Origin: DASXAI01 sp963728985
GTDB taxonomy: Bacteria > Actinomycetota > Acidimicrobiia > Acidimicrobiales > Ilumatobacteraceae
Reading direction: 5' to 3'
Assembly (NCBI GenBank): GCA_963728985.1
Contig: CAVSME010000007.1
Location: 1 to 64,000, forward strand
DNA length: 64,000 nt
Both the position numbers and the translations under genes were made by a program. The notes beneath the pieces were generated by a model. That model made no database searches, had not been told where the DNA came from, and was given only the letters and a program-made list of their open reading frames with translations. Every line of letters starts with the position of its first letter. The stretch's first letter is position 1. Shown piece by piece: positions 1 to 10,034 of the stretch.

Positions 1-1735
1 CGAACAGGGTGACCGCCTCGTCGGCCAACTCGCCCGCCGCCAGGCGATCCTCAACCCCAAGGGCACGATCTCTCGGCCAAGCGGTTCATCGGCCGCCGCT
101 ACAACGAGGTGGCGAGCGAACTCAACGCCGTCACCTTCGACGTCGTCCCCGGCCCCGACGGGGTCGCCTTCAAGGTGCACGACAAGCTGTACGCGCCGGA
201 GGAGATCTCCGCGATGTGCTGCGCAAGCTGGTCGAGGACGCGTCGAGGTTCCTGGGTGAGAAAGTCACCGAAGCGGTGATCACCGTCCCGGCGTACTTCA
301 ACGACGCGCAGCGCCAGGCGACCAAGGACGCCGGCCGATCGCCGGGCTCGAGGTGCTCCGCATCATCAACGAGCCCACCGCCGCCGCGCTCGCGTACGGG
401 CTCGACAAGAAGTCAACGAGACCGTGCTCGTGTTCGACCTCGGTGGCGGCACGTTCGACGTCAGCATCCTCGACGTCGGCGACGGCGTGGTCGAGGTGCG
501 GGCGACCTCCGGTGACACACACCTCGGCGGCGACGACTTCGATCGCCGGCTCGTCGACCACCTGGCCGACGAGTTCCAGCAGGAGAACGGCATCGACCTG
601 CGCCAGGATCCGCAGGCGCTGCAGCGACTGTTCGAGGCGGCCGAGAAGGCGAAGATCGAGCTGTCGTCGGTGACCCAGACGCAGGTGAACCTGCCGTTCA
701 TCACCGCGGACGCCAACGGCCGAAGCATCTCGTCACCACGATCATGCGGTCGACGTTCGAGAGCATCACCGCCGACCTGGTCGAGCGTGCCTGGGCCGGT
801 CCAGCAGGCCATGGCCGACGCCAAGGTCACCGCCAACGACATCGACGAGGTCATCCTCGTCGGCGGCTCGACCCGGATCCCCGCGGTGCAGAACCTCGTG
901 CGCCGCCTGACGGGCGGCAAGGACCCGAACATGACGGTCAACCCCGACGAGGTCGTCGCGGTCGGCGCCGCCATCCAGGCCGCCATCATCAAGGGCGAGG
1001 TGCAAGGACGTCCTGCTCCTCGACGTCACGCCGCTGTCGCTCGGGGTCGAGACGCTCGGCGGCGTGATGACGAAGGTGATCGAGCGCAACACCACGATCC
1101 CGGCCCGGCGCACCGAGACGTTCAGCACCGCCGAGGACAACCAGTCCGCGGTCGACATCGTGGTGCTGCAGGGCGAGCGGGAGCGCGCCGCCGACAACCG
1201 GGTGCTCGGCCGCTTCCGCCTCGAGGGCATCCGGCCCGCACCGCGGGCATGCCGCAGATCGAGGTGACGTTCGACATCGACGCCAACGGCATCCTCAACG
1301 TCTCGGCCCGCGACAAGGACACCGGCGCCGAGCAGACGATCACGATCAGCCAGACCTCGAACCTCGACCAGGCCGAGGTCGAGCGCATGGTCGCCGACGC
1401 CGAGGCGAACCCGGCGAGGACGCCCGCGTCCGCGCCGAGGTCGACGCCCGCAACGAGCTCGACACGGTCGCCTACCAAGTGGAGCGCCGGCTGGCCGAAC
1501 TCGGCGACCAGGTACCGTTGCACGAGAAGGCCCGCGCCGAGAGCCTGATCGCCGAGCCCGCGCCGGCGTGAAGGACCAGGCGCCGGTGGATCGGCTGCGG
1601 TCGTTGAGCTCCGAGCTGCAGCAGGTGTTCCACGGCCTCGGCGGAGCCGGCCGTCGGGCACCGGCGGGCCCCACCGTCCCGCCGGAGGGCGCCGACGACG
1701 ACGACGTCATCGACGCCGACTTCACCGTGTCGTGA
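1..1735 (+). CDS. dnaK: Molecular chaperone DnaK (Hsp70), 5'-partial and frameshifted
   Basis: ATP-dependent cytosolic chaperone that works with the GrpE and DnaJ encoded just downstream. Hsp70 signatures read in order across several frames: SAKRFIGRRY near the start, VITVPAYFNDAQRQATKDAG at about 280-340, INEPTAAALAYG at 367, VFDLGGGTFDVSI at 427, ILVGGSTRIPAVQ at 853, then the substrate domain (LLLDVTPLSLGVETLGG, DIDANGILNVSARDK) and an acidic tail EGADDDDVIDADF before TGA at 1733. The beginning lies outside the window. About eleven single-base indels (for example near 71, 214, 332, 413, 722, 795, 1003, 1243, 1410 and 1555) break the frame. Most look like lost bases in short G or C runs, and the protein resumes at once in another frame, so I treat this as one real gene with sequence errors. 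Confidence 0.9.
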
Positions 1736-1739
1736 GGCG

Positions 1740-2279
1740 ATGGCGATGACAGGCTCAACGGCACCGGGCAATCGAGACGGCCACGAGCGGACCGCCGGCC
1801 GGGCACCGCCCTCCGCCCGACGACGCAGCCGGGCGGCCGAGGCCCCCCAGCAAGCGGTCGCCGACGACGACCGCTTGCTGCGGGCGATGGCCGACCTCGA
1901 CAACCTGCGCAAGCGGTTCGCCCGCGAGGTCACCCGCGAGCGCGAGGCCGAGCGGGCACGGGTGGCAGCGGCGTGGCTGCCGGTCGTCGACGACCTCGAT
2001 CGGGCGCTCGATCACTCCCTCGACGAGAACGGCGTCACCGCCGGCGTCCGGGCGGTGCACGACCATGCCTTGCCGTGCTGGCCAGCTCGGCTTTCCCCGG
2101 TTCGAGACGCTCGGCGAGCGGTTCGACCCGGCGCGGCACGAGGCGGTGAGCGCCATCGAGGCCGACGCGCCCGCAGGCACCGTCGTGGCGGTCGTGCGGC
2201 CCGGCTACGGCTCGCACGAGGTGATCTGCGCCCGGCCGCCGTCGTCGTCGCCCGCGAACCGGAGCGCTCGGGGGAATCC
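1740..2279 (+). CDS. grpE: Nucleotide exchange factor GrpE, frameshifted
   Basis: GrpE releases ADP from DnaK. The ATG at 1740 is 4 bases after the dnaK stop. A basic N-terminal stretch is followed by the coiled-coil core (DDRLLRAMADLDNLRKRFARE) and the C-terminal beta domain, which contains FPRFETLGERFDPARHEAVS and VVRPGYGSHEVI. Frames change near 2067-2100 (at least one missing base) and again near 2228. No stop codon separates the apparent GrpE frame from the dnaJ start, so the true 3' end is hidden by an indel, and the end given here is simply the base before dnaJ. Third gene order and spacing match classic dnaK-grpE-dnaJ operons. Confidence 0.8.
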
Positions 2280-3242
2280 ATGGCCCGCCGCGACTTCTAC
2301 GAGGTGCTCGGCGTCGACCGCAAGGCCTCGGCCGACGAGATCCAGCGCGCCTACCGCAAGCTGGCTCGCACCTACCACCCTGACGTCAACAAGGACCCCG
2401 GCGCCGAGGACCGGTTCAAGGAGATCTCCGAGGCCTACGACGTCCTGTCCGACCCCGATCTGCGCCAGCGCTACGACGCGTTCGGCCCCGACTTCCGCCA
2501 GGTCCCCGATGGGGTCGACCCGGCCACGTGGGCTCGGGCCCGCGCCGGGACGGCAGCAGGAGCCGGGCCCCGCGGGCGGGGCGGCGCGGGACCGGCGGGC
2601 GGTGGGAGCGAGTGGTACACCTCGACGAGCGGGATCGACATCGACGAGGTCTTCGGCGACTTGTTCACCGGCGGCGGCCGGCGACGGTCGTGGGGACCCA
2701 TCGCCGGCGCCGACCAAGAAGCCGAGCTCACGCTCAGTGTCGAGGAGGCCGTACCGGGGCGGGCGGCGGTCGATCACGCTCTCCGGGCCCGACGGCCCGC
2801 GGACGCTCGACGTCACCATCCCGCCCGGGGTCACCGACGGGCAGCGGATCCGGCTCGCCGGCCAGGGCGGACGGGGCACCGGGGACGCCAAGCCCGGCGA
2901 CCTTTACCTCGTCGTGCGGTTGGCGCCGCATCCCCGCTACCGGGTCGAAGGGGCGCGACATCACGTCGAACTCCTGCTGGCGCCGTGGGAGGCGGCGCTG
3001 GGCGCCACGGTCGCGGTCGACACGCCGGGCGGGGAGGCCAAGGTGCAGCGTGCCCGCCGGGCACGTCGAGCGGGCGCCGTCTGCGGCTGCAGGGGCGGGG
3101 TATGCCCAACCCGCGGGGCGCACCCGGCGACCTCTACGCGGAGGCCCGGATCATGGTGCCCGCGACGCTCAGCGGCGACGAGCGCCGCCTGTTCGAAGAA
3201 CTCGCGCGTACCTCCACGTTCAACCCGAGGAGGCGGCGGTGA
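2280..3242 (+). CDS. DnaJ/CbpA-type J-protein without zinc finger, frameshifted
   Basis: Hsp40 co-chaperone that delivers substrates to DnaK. The J domain covers roughly residues 1-70 (RRDFYEVLGVDRKASADEIQ, with HPD inside RTYHPDVNKDPG). A Gly-rich linker, a DIDEVFGDLFTGGG segment and two C-terminal beta domains (LDVTIPPGVTDGQRIRLAGQG; GDLYAEARIMVP) follow. No CxxCxGxG repeats are present, so this is a class B (CbpA-like) J-protein, consistent with the CbpM-like gene next to it. A purine-rich GGGGGAA sits just before the ATG. Indels occur near 2755 and 2950 (a compensating pair) and near 3045-3058 (two inserted bases). The stop at 3240-3242 overlaps the next start. Confidence 0.85.
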   Translation: MARRDFYEVLGVDRKASADEIQRAYRKLARTYHPDVNKDPGAEDRFKEISEAYDVLSDPDLRQRYDAFGPDFRQVPDGVDPATWARARAGTAAGAGPRGRGGAGPAGGGSEWYTSTSGIDIDEVFGDLFTGGGRRRSWGPIAGADQEAELTLSVEEAVPGRAAVDHALRARRPADARRHHPARGHRRAADPARRPGRTGHRGRQARRPLPRRAVGAASPLPGRRGATSRRTPAGAVGGGAGRHGRGRHAGRGGQGAACPPGTSSGRRLRLQGRGMPNPRGAPGDLYAEARIMVPATLSGDERRLFEELARTSTFNPRRRR

Positions 3243-3572
3243 CACACGCCCTCACTCGGCCCGTCCGCCTCGACCTCGAGGCGTTCGCCCGGGCCGCCAA
3301 TCTGCACCCCGATCTCGTGCGTCGCTTCGTCGCCCTCGGCTTGATCGACGCGACGCCGGACGCTGCGGGCGAGCTGTGGTTCTCCCCCGCTCAGCTCGCC
3401 GCCGTGGCCCGGCTGCAGCGTCTGCGCGCCGGCTTCGCCCTCAACTACGCCGCCCTGGGCCTCGTGGCCGACCTGCTCGACCGCATCGCCCGGCTGGAAG
3501 CGGCGCTCCGCCGCCGACCGCCGGCTTCATCGACCAACTCGACCAACCCAGCTGGCTCCCGGGAGGACGACC

Positions 3573-3582
<10 letters not shown>
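3239..3582 (+). CDS. Chaperone modulator, CbpM/HspR-like MerR-type protein, one frameshift
   Basis: Small helix-turn-helix protein of about 113 residues starting at a GTG that overlaps the dnaJ stop (GTGA). It reads RPVRLDLEAFARAANLHPDL, then RRFVALGLIDATPDAAG and a long helical tail LGLVADLLDRIARLEAALR. The family is the MerR_2/CbpM group, which binds the J domain of CbpA and restrains it; HspR, the repressor in the same position in many actinobacterial dnaK operons, is the alternative. The position after a zinc-finger-less DnaJ and the leucine-rich tail favour CbpM. One base is missing near 3520, after which the C-terminus continues as GFIDQLDQPSWLPGG and ends at TGA 3580-3582, inside the clpB start. 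Confidence 0.65.
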
Positions 3583-6211
<2,629 letters not shown>

Positions 6212-6221
6212 GACTGTGGCC

Positions 6222-6678
6222 ATGAGCGACCCGACCGTTGCGGTGTGCCCGTCGTGCGGCCGAAAGAACCGCGTCCCGGCGGCGGCGAGTGGCGTGGCCC
6301 GCTGCGGCAACTGCCATTCGCCGCTGCCTTGGATCGTTGACGCCGACGACGTCCACCTACGCCGACGTCGTCGAGCGGGCCGCCCTGCCGGTGCTCGTCG
6401 ACCTGTGGGCGCCGTGGTGCGGCCCGTGCCGCATGGTCAGCCCCGCCCTCGAGCAGCTGGCCCGATCGCACGCCGGGAAGGTCAAGCTCGTGAAGGTCAA
6501 CGTGGACGAGTCGCCGCGCATCGCGCAGCGCTACGGCGTGCAGGGCATCCCGACCCTGCTCGTCGTGAACCGAGGCGAGGTCGTTGCCCGCCAGACCGGG
6601 GCCGCGCCCGAGCCCACGCTGCGGGCCTGGCTCGACGACGCCCTCGCGAAGGTGACCGCGTCGAGCTCGTCGCGATAG
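6222..6678 (+). CDS. Thioredoxin with N-terminal zinc ribbon (Trx2/TrxC type), one frameshift
   Basis: Disulfide reductase of about 150 residues. It begins with a zinc ribbon (CPSCGRKNRVP ... ARCGNCHSPLPW, two CxxC pairs) as in thioredoxin 2, then a thioredoxin fold with the redox motif WCGPC in VDLWAPWCGPCRMVSP and the cis-proline loop GIPTLLVVN. One extra base near 6348 separates the ribbon from the fold; because the frames join cleanly I count it as a sequence error. The gene is 10 bases after clpB, so it is probably co-transcribed with the chaperones, where it could serve redox protection during heat or oxidative stress. The start is ATG 6222; a GTG at 6216 is also possible. Confidence 0.85.
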
Positions 6679-6702
6679 GCACCTAGCGAAGCGAAAGGCG
6701 CA

Positions 6703-6733
6703 GTGAGGTCCCGCCCCGGCGGGCGGACCTCAC
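6703..6733. terminator. Bidirectional terminator-like hairpin
   Basis: GTGAGGTCCCGCCC pairs with GGGCGGACCTCAC around a 4-base loop with one bulged base. It lies between the convergent thioredoxin and reductase-like genes, where a terminator is expected. There is no clear T run, which is common in high-GC actinobacteria. Confidence 0.6.
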
Positions 6734-6833
6734 CCCATGGTTCGCGGCCAGCATGCCGAACCCGTGAGAGCCCACAGTCGCCCCCCGGGACGGTGGGACC
6801 TCATCGCCGCGGTTTCGCTGTTGCTTCTATTCC

Positions 6834-8594
6834 CTAGACCCGCGCCGGCCGGTTGACGGGTACCCCCTGAACATCGTTCGGCCCGACAAGCTCGTCGAGG
6901 TACTCGTGAACAAGGCGCACCACCATCGACCCCTCGCCCACCGCCGAGGCCACCCGCTTCACCGATCCGCTGCGGACGTCGCCTACCGCGAACACACCAG
7001 CGCGACTGGTCTCGAACAGCGTCGGCCGCCGCCGCGAGCCGTCTCGATGGCGAACGGACGGCACGCCGTCGGGACCGACCAGCACGAATCCGTGTTCGTC
7101 GAGGGCCACTTCCTCGCCCAGCCACCGGGCGTGCGGTTCGGCTCCGATGAACACGAACAGAGCGCGAGCGTCGAGCCAATGCCGTTCCCCCGTGGTGTTG
7201 TTCTGCACTTCCACCAGACGCAGGACCCGGTCGCCCTCGAGCTGGCAAATCTCGGACGACAGCAGGATCTCGACGCCCGGCATCCGCTCGAGGCGGTCGA
7301 CCAAGTAGCGAGACATGTGCTTGCCGAGATCGCCGTCGCGCACGACGAGGCGAACCACCGCGGCGCGCTCAGCGAGGAACGCCGCCGCCTGGCCGGCCGA
7401 ATTTCCGCCCCCGACGAGGACGACCGGCTCACCGACGCACAAGCGCGCTTCGACGAGGGTGGCGGCGTAGTACACGCTCGTGCCCTCGAAGCGTTCGATG
7501 CCGGGGACGTCGAGCCGCCGGTAGCGCGCTCCCGTGGCAATGACGACCACGCGTGCTGTCACACTGGTGCCGTCGCGTAGGCGCACCGACCGGTAGCCGT
7601 CCGTCTGCTCGAGGGCAACGGCGTCCGCGGGGATCGCCAGCTCAGCGCCGAATTTTTCGGCCTGCAGCACCGCCCGCTCGGCCAACTCGGCTCCCGACAG
7701 CCCCGCAGGAAAGCCGAGATAGTTCTCGATCCGCGACGACGTCGCCGCCTGCCCTCCGGTGGCGACAGCGTCCAGCAGGACGGTGTCGAGCCCCTCCGAC
7801 GCGCCGTACACCGCGGCGGCCAGCCCGCCCGGCCCCGCCCCAACGATGAGTAGGTCGTAGACGCGTTCGGTCGGCGCCGGCGCGGGGAGACCGATCAGCC
7901 GGGCCAACTCGGCGTTGGTGGGGTTGCGCAGCACTCCGTCACCGCGCCAGATGACGACCGGCGTCTCATCGGGGGCGATGCCGAGGTGGCGCAGCAGCGA
8001 CTCGGCGGCCGTGTCCTCGTCGAGGTCGATGAACCGGTGCGGGAGCCGGTTACGGGCGGCGAACTCACGGAGCCGTCGCGTGTCGGGCGAGTAGCAGGAT
8101 CCCAGCACGCGAAGGCCGACGCCGACCTCGATGAGTATCGAGCGCCGCTGCAGGTAGGCACGCAGGATAAGGTCACCGAGGCCAGTGTCCTCCAGCACGA
8201 GCCGGCGAAGCTCGTCGACCGGCACGATGAGCACCTCGCCTGCCTCCACCACCACCGCCGACACGAACGACACCTGACCGGTCAGCAAGCTGATCTCGCC
8301 GAGGAACCGCCGGGGGCCGTGGATGCCGATGATGTGCTCGTCGGGGGTGCCAACGCCTTCGACGATGGCGACCTTGCCCTCGAGGATGACCACGAAGTCG
8401 TTGCATGTCGTGCCCTCACGACAAAGAACATCGCCGACCTCGGTTGCCTGGCTGCGCCCTCGTGGCGCCAATCGAGCGATCTGCGCCTCGCTGAGAGGCG
8501 GGAACGCACCGTAGAGATCCGGGGTCTCCTCGAGGGTGGGCGCCTCATGGGTGCGACCGTCGTCCATTAACGCATCATGGCCAGGTTCGCTCAC
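6834..8594 (-). CDS. Thioredoxin-reductase-like flavoprotein with cyclic nucleotide-binding and thioredoxin-like domains
   Basis: A 586-residue protein with three parts. Residues about 25-145 are a cNMP-binding (CAP_ED) domain (GDVLCREGTTCNDFVVILEG, FLGEISLLTGQ). Residues about 160-235 resemble a glutaredoxin/NrdH-like fold without a CxxC. Residues about 245-565 are a class II pyridine-nucleotide disulfide oxidoreductase with FAD motif GAGPGGLAAA, NADPH motif GGGNSAGQAA and the FAD motif GVFAVGDVRSG. Where thioredoxin reductases carry CATC, this protein has TSVYYAAT, so it cannot reduce thioredoxin by the usual dithiol route. The start is GTG 8594; an ATG nine codons in is an alternative. Known family members are annotated only as FAD-dependent oxidoreductases with a cNMP domain; the electron acceptor is unknown. 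Confidence 0.85.
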   Translation of the reverse strand: MSEPGHDALMDDGRTHEAPTLEETPDLYGAFPPLSEAQIARLAPRGRSQATEVGDVLCREGTTCNDFVVILEGKVAIVEGVGTPDEHIIGIHGPRRFLGEISLLTGQVSFVSAVVVEAGEVLIVPVDELRRLVLEDTGLGDLILRAYLQRRSILIEVGVGLRVLGSCYSPDTRRLREFAARNRLPHRFIDLDEDTAAESLLRHLGIAPDETPVVIWRGDGVLRNPTNAELARLIGLPAPAPTERVYDLLIVGAGPGGLAAAVYGASEGLDTVLLDAVATGGQAATSSRIENYLGFPAGLSGAELAERAVLQAEKFGAELAIPADAVALEQTDGYRSVRLRDGTSVTARVVVIATGARYRRLDVPGIERFEGTSVYYAATLVEARLCVGEPVVLVGGGNSAGQAAAFLAERAAVVRLVVRDGDLGKHMSRYLVDRLERMPGVEILLSSEICQLEGDRVLRLVEVQNNTTGERHWLDARALFVFIGAEPHARWLGEEVALDEHGFVLVGPDGVPSVRHRDGSRRRPTLFETSRAGVFAVGDVRSGSVKRVASAVGEGSMVVRLVHEYLDELVGPNDVQGVPVNRPARV

Positions 8595-8827
8595 TGGCGC
8601 TACCCGTGTCCGCGTAGTCCGCCGTTCTACGCCTGGACGGGATATGGGCCGCGCTGCGGGGCCGCGCTGCGGAGCCGCCCAAGGTCGCCGTCGATGTATG
8701 CAAAATGTATGCAGAGGTGAAACGACGAGACGTCAAAAGGTCGTACGAGACGGACGATCGAGCCGTCAGTTGCCCAGCTCAGCGGCACTGCGCCCGATCA
8801 GACGTGACCGGCTGGAAAGGCGGGAAG

Positions 8828-8875
8828 TGACTGGGGGTCAAGAGGTCGCAGGTTCAAATCCTGTCAGCCCGACCA
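8828..8875 (+). other. 3' half of a tRNA-Pro(GGG): integration (att) remnant
   Basis: The stretch beginning TGACTGGGGGTCAAGAGG and ending at CAGCCCGACCA matches the 3' half of an actinobacterial tRNA-Pro: anticodon loop CTGGGGG (anticodon GGG), T arm GCAGG-TTCAAAT-CCTGT, acceptor strand CAGCCCG, discriminator A and encoded CCA. The D arm and 5' acceptor strand (CGGGCTG would be needed) are absent upstream, so this is not a functional gene. A tRNA 3' half beside an integrase gene is the usual product of site-specific island integration. Confidence 0.75.
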
Positions 8876-8903
8876 CATATTCGCAGGTCAGAGCCGGTTC
8901 CGC

Positions 8904-9484
8904 AAGTGGCCCGAACTGCACCGCCAGCGGGGGAAGTGGGTGGTGCGGGTCACCGGTTACGACCCTGCGACCGGACGCCGCCGGGTGCGCCAGTTGGGAA
9001 CGTTCGACACGAAACGGGCAGCGGTCGCGCACCAGAAGGCGGCGGCCGGTGGGTCGGTCGATACGCTCGCCGACTTCCTCGAGACGGTGTGGCTGCCGGG
9101 CAAGGAGGGCCGGGTCGAGACGTCGACGTTCGAGCAGTACCGCTGGGCCGTGACCCGACACATCGTGCCGCTCATCGGGGCGGTTCGGTTGGGCGATCTG
9201 CGGCCTGAAGTCGTCGACGCATGGCTCGCCCAGATCTCGGTCGCGCCCGACTGGCGGGAAGCCGAGGCTGGGGGCGACGTCGTCGCGGCTGGTGCGCAAG
9301 GTGCTGTCGATGGCGAATGGAGGAGGCGGTGCAGCGCGGCTTCATCGCTCGCAACCCCGTGCCGTTGACCCAGCCGCCCCGGCGGGCACGGCCGGCGCAG
9401 CAACTGGGATGGACGATCGCGCTCGTCGGCGACCCCCAGCAGTTCGCCGACGCGGTCCTTCGTTTCACCCGAAGCGAGCGGTAG
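8904..9484 (+). pseudogene. Tyrosine integrase, N-terminal part only
   Basis: Reads KWVVRVTGYDPATGRRRVRQ, then a core-binding SAM-like domain (TFEQYRWAVTRHIVPLIG, LGDLRPEVVDAWLAQI) and, after frame changes near 9260-9320, VRKVLSMA and EEAVQRGFIARNPVPLTQPP. That order is typical of the arm-binding and core-binding domains of actinobacterial phage-type integrases. The catalytic domain with R, HxxR and Tyr is missing; the frame runs out at 9484. It starts 30 bases after the tRNA-Pro fragment, as expected for an integrase beside its own att site. The exact start codon is unclear (GTG 8940 is the first good one). Confidence 0.75.
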
Positions 9485-9542
9485 CGGCCGATCGCGACGG
9501 GACGCTTGGTGACCGTCCCGGTCGTCACCTCGTCCCCCGTCA

Positions 9543-9557
9543 GGAACGTTCCAGGAA
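9543..9557. repeat. 15-base direct repeat, copy 1 (palindromic core)
   Basis: GGAACGTTCCAGGAA, containing the perfect palindrome GGAACGTTCC. An identical copy occurs at 13208-13222, right where the truncated haemoglobin begins. A 15-base repeat is not statistically rare in 64 kb, so only its placement makes it notable. Confidence 0.5.
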
Positions 9558-9606
9558 TAGGCGGTCGCGACCATCGCACCGGGAACCTCGACGGAAGGAG
9601 AACGAC

Positions 9607-9987
9607 ATGCCCGGTGTCAAGGAGATGGTAGCGGCCGCCAAAGCAGGGATCGAGAACCTCTCGCCAGCGGAGGTCGCACAGGAGATCGGCGAGCGCAACG
9701 TGCTGTTGGTCGATGTGCGGGAGCCCGGTGAGACCGCGGGTGGCGTGATCCCCGGGGCGGTCCTTGCCCCCAGGGGCATGCTCGAGTTCCATGCCGACGC
9801 GGCCACGCCCTATCACCTGGAGGCCTTCAATCCGGAGCGACGGGTGATCGTGTACTGCGCCGCGGGCTCGCGCTCGGCGTTGTGCGCGGCCGCGCTGCAG
9901 GAGCTGGGCTACCGCGACGTCGCCCATCTCGAGGGTGGCTACGCGGCGTGGACCGAGCAGGGCCGCCCCACGGTCGCCACCACCTGA
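9607..9987 (+). CDS. Rhodanese-like sulfurtransferase
   Basis: Single-domain rhodanese of 126 residues that probably transfers sulfane sulfur or acts in thiol redox chemistry in the cytoplasm. Diagnostic segments are NVLLVDVREPGET, GGVIPGAVLAPRGMLEF, the active-site loop VIVYCAAGSRSA with the catalytic Cys, and HLEGGYAAWTEQGRP near the end. A strong ribosome site GGAAGGAG precedes the ATG. It sits between an integrase remnant and a large regulator gene, both on the same strand, with 47 bases to the latter. Confidence 0.88.
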   Translation: MPGVKEMVAAAKAGIENLSPAEVAQEIGERNVLLVDVREPGETAGGVIPGAVLAPRGMLEFHADAATPYHLEAFNPERRVIVYCAAGSRSALCAAALQELGYRDVAHLEGGYAAWTEQGRPTVATT

Positions 9988-10034
9988 GAAGGCGGCGCGC
10001 CGGCGACCATCGGCGGCGCGCAACTAGCATCACC

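Noticed and set aside
1740..3242. Natural GrpE-DnaJ fusion protein in one open frame
   Set aside because: The open frame contains out-of-frame sections of both genes; the missing stop is best explained by indels, and dnaJ has its own ribosome site and start.
8600..8830. Complete tRNA gene ending at 8875
   Set aside because: No matching 5' acceptor strand, D arm or 5' anticodon stem is present upstream; only the 3' half remains.
9495..9524. Hairpin CGACGGGAC / GTCCCGGTCG upstream of the rhodanese gene
   Set aside because: The stem has a bulge, an 11-base loop and no T run; such palindromes are common in this base composition.
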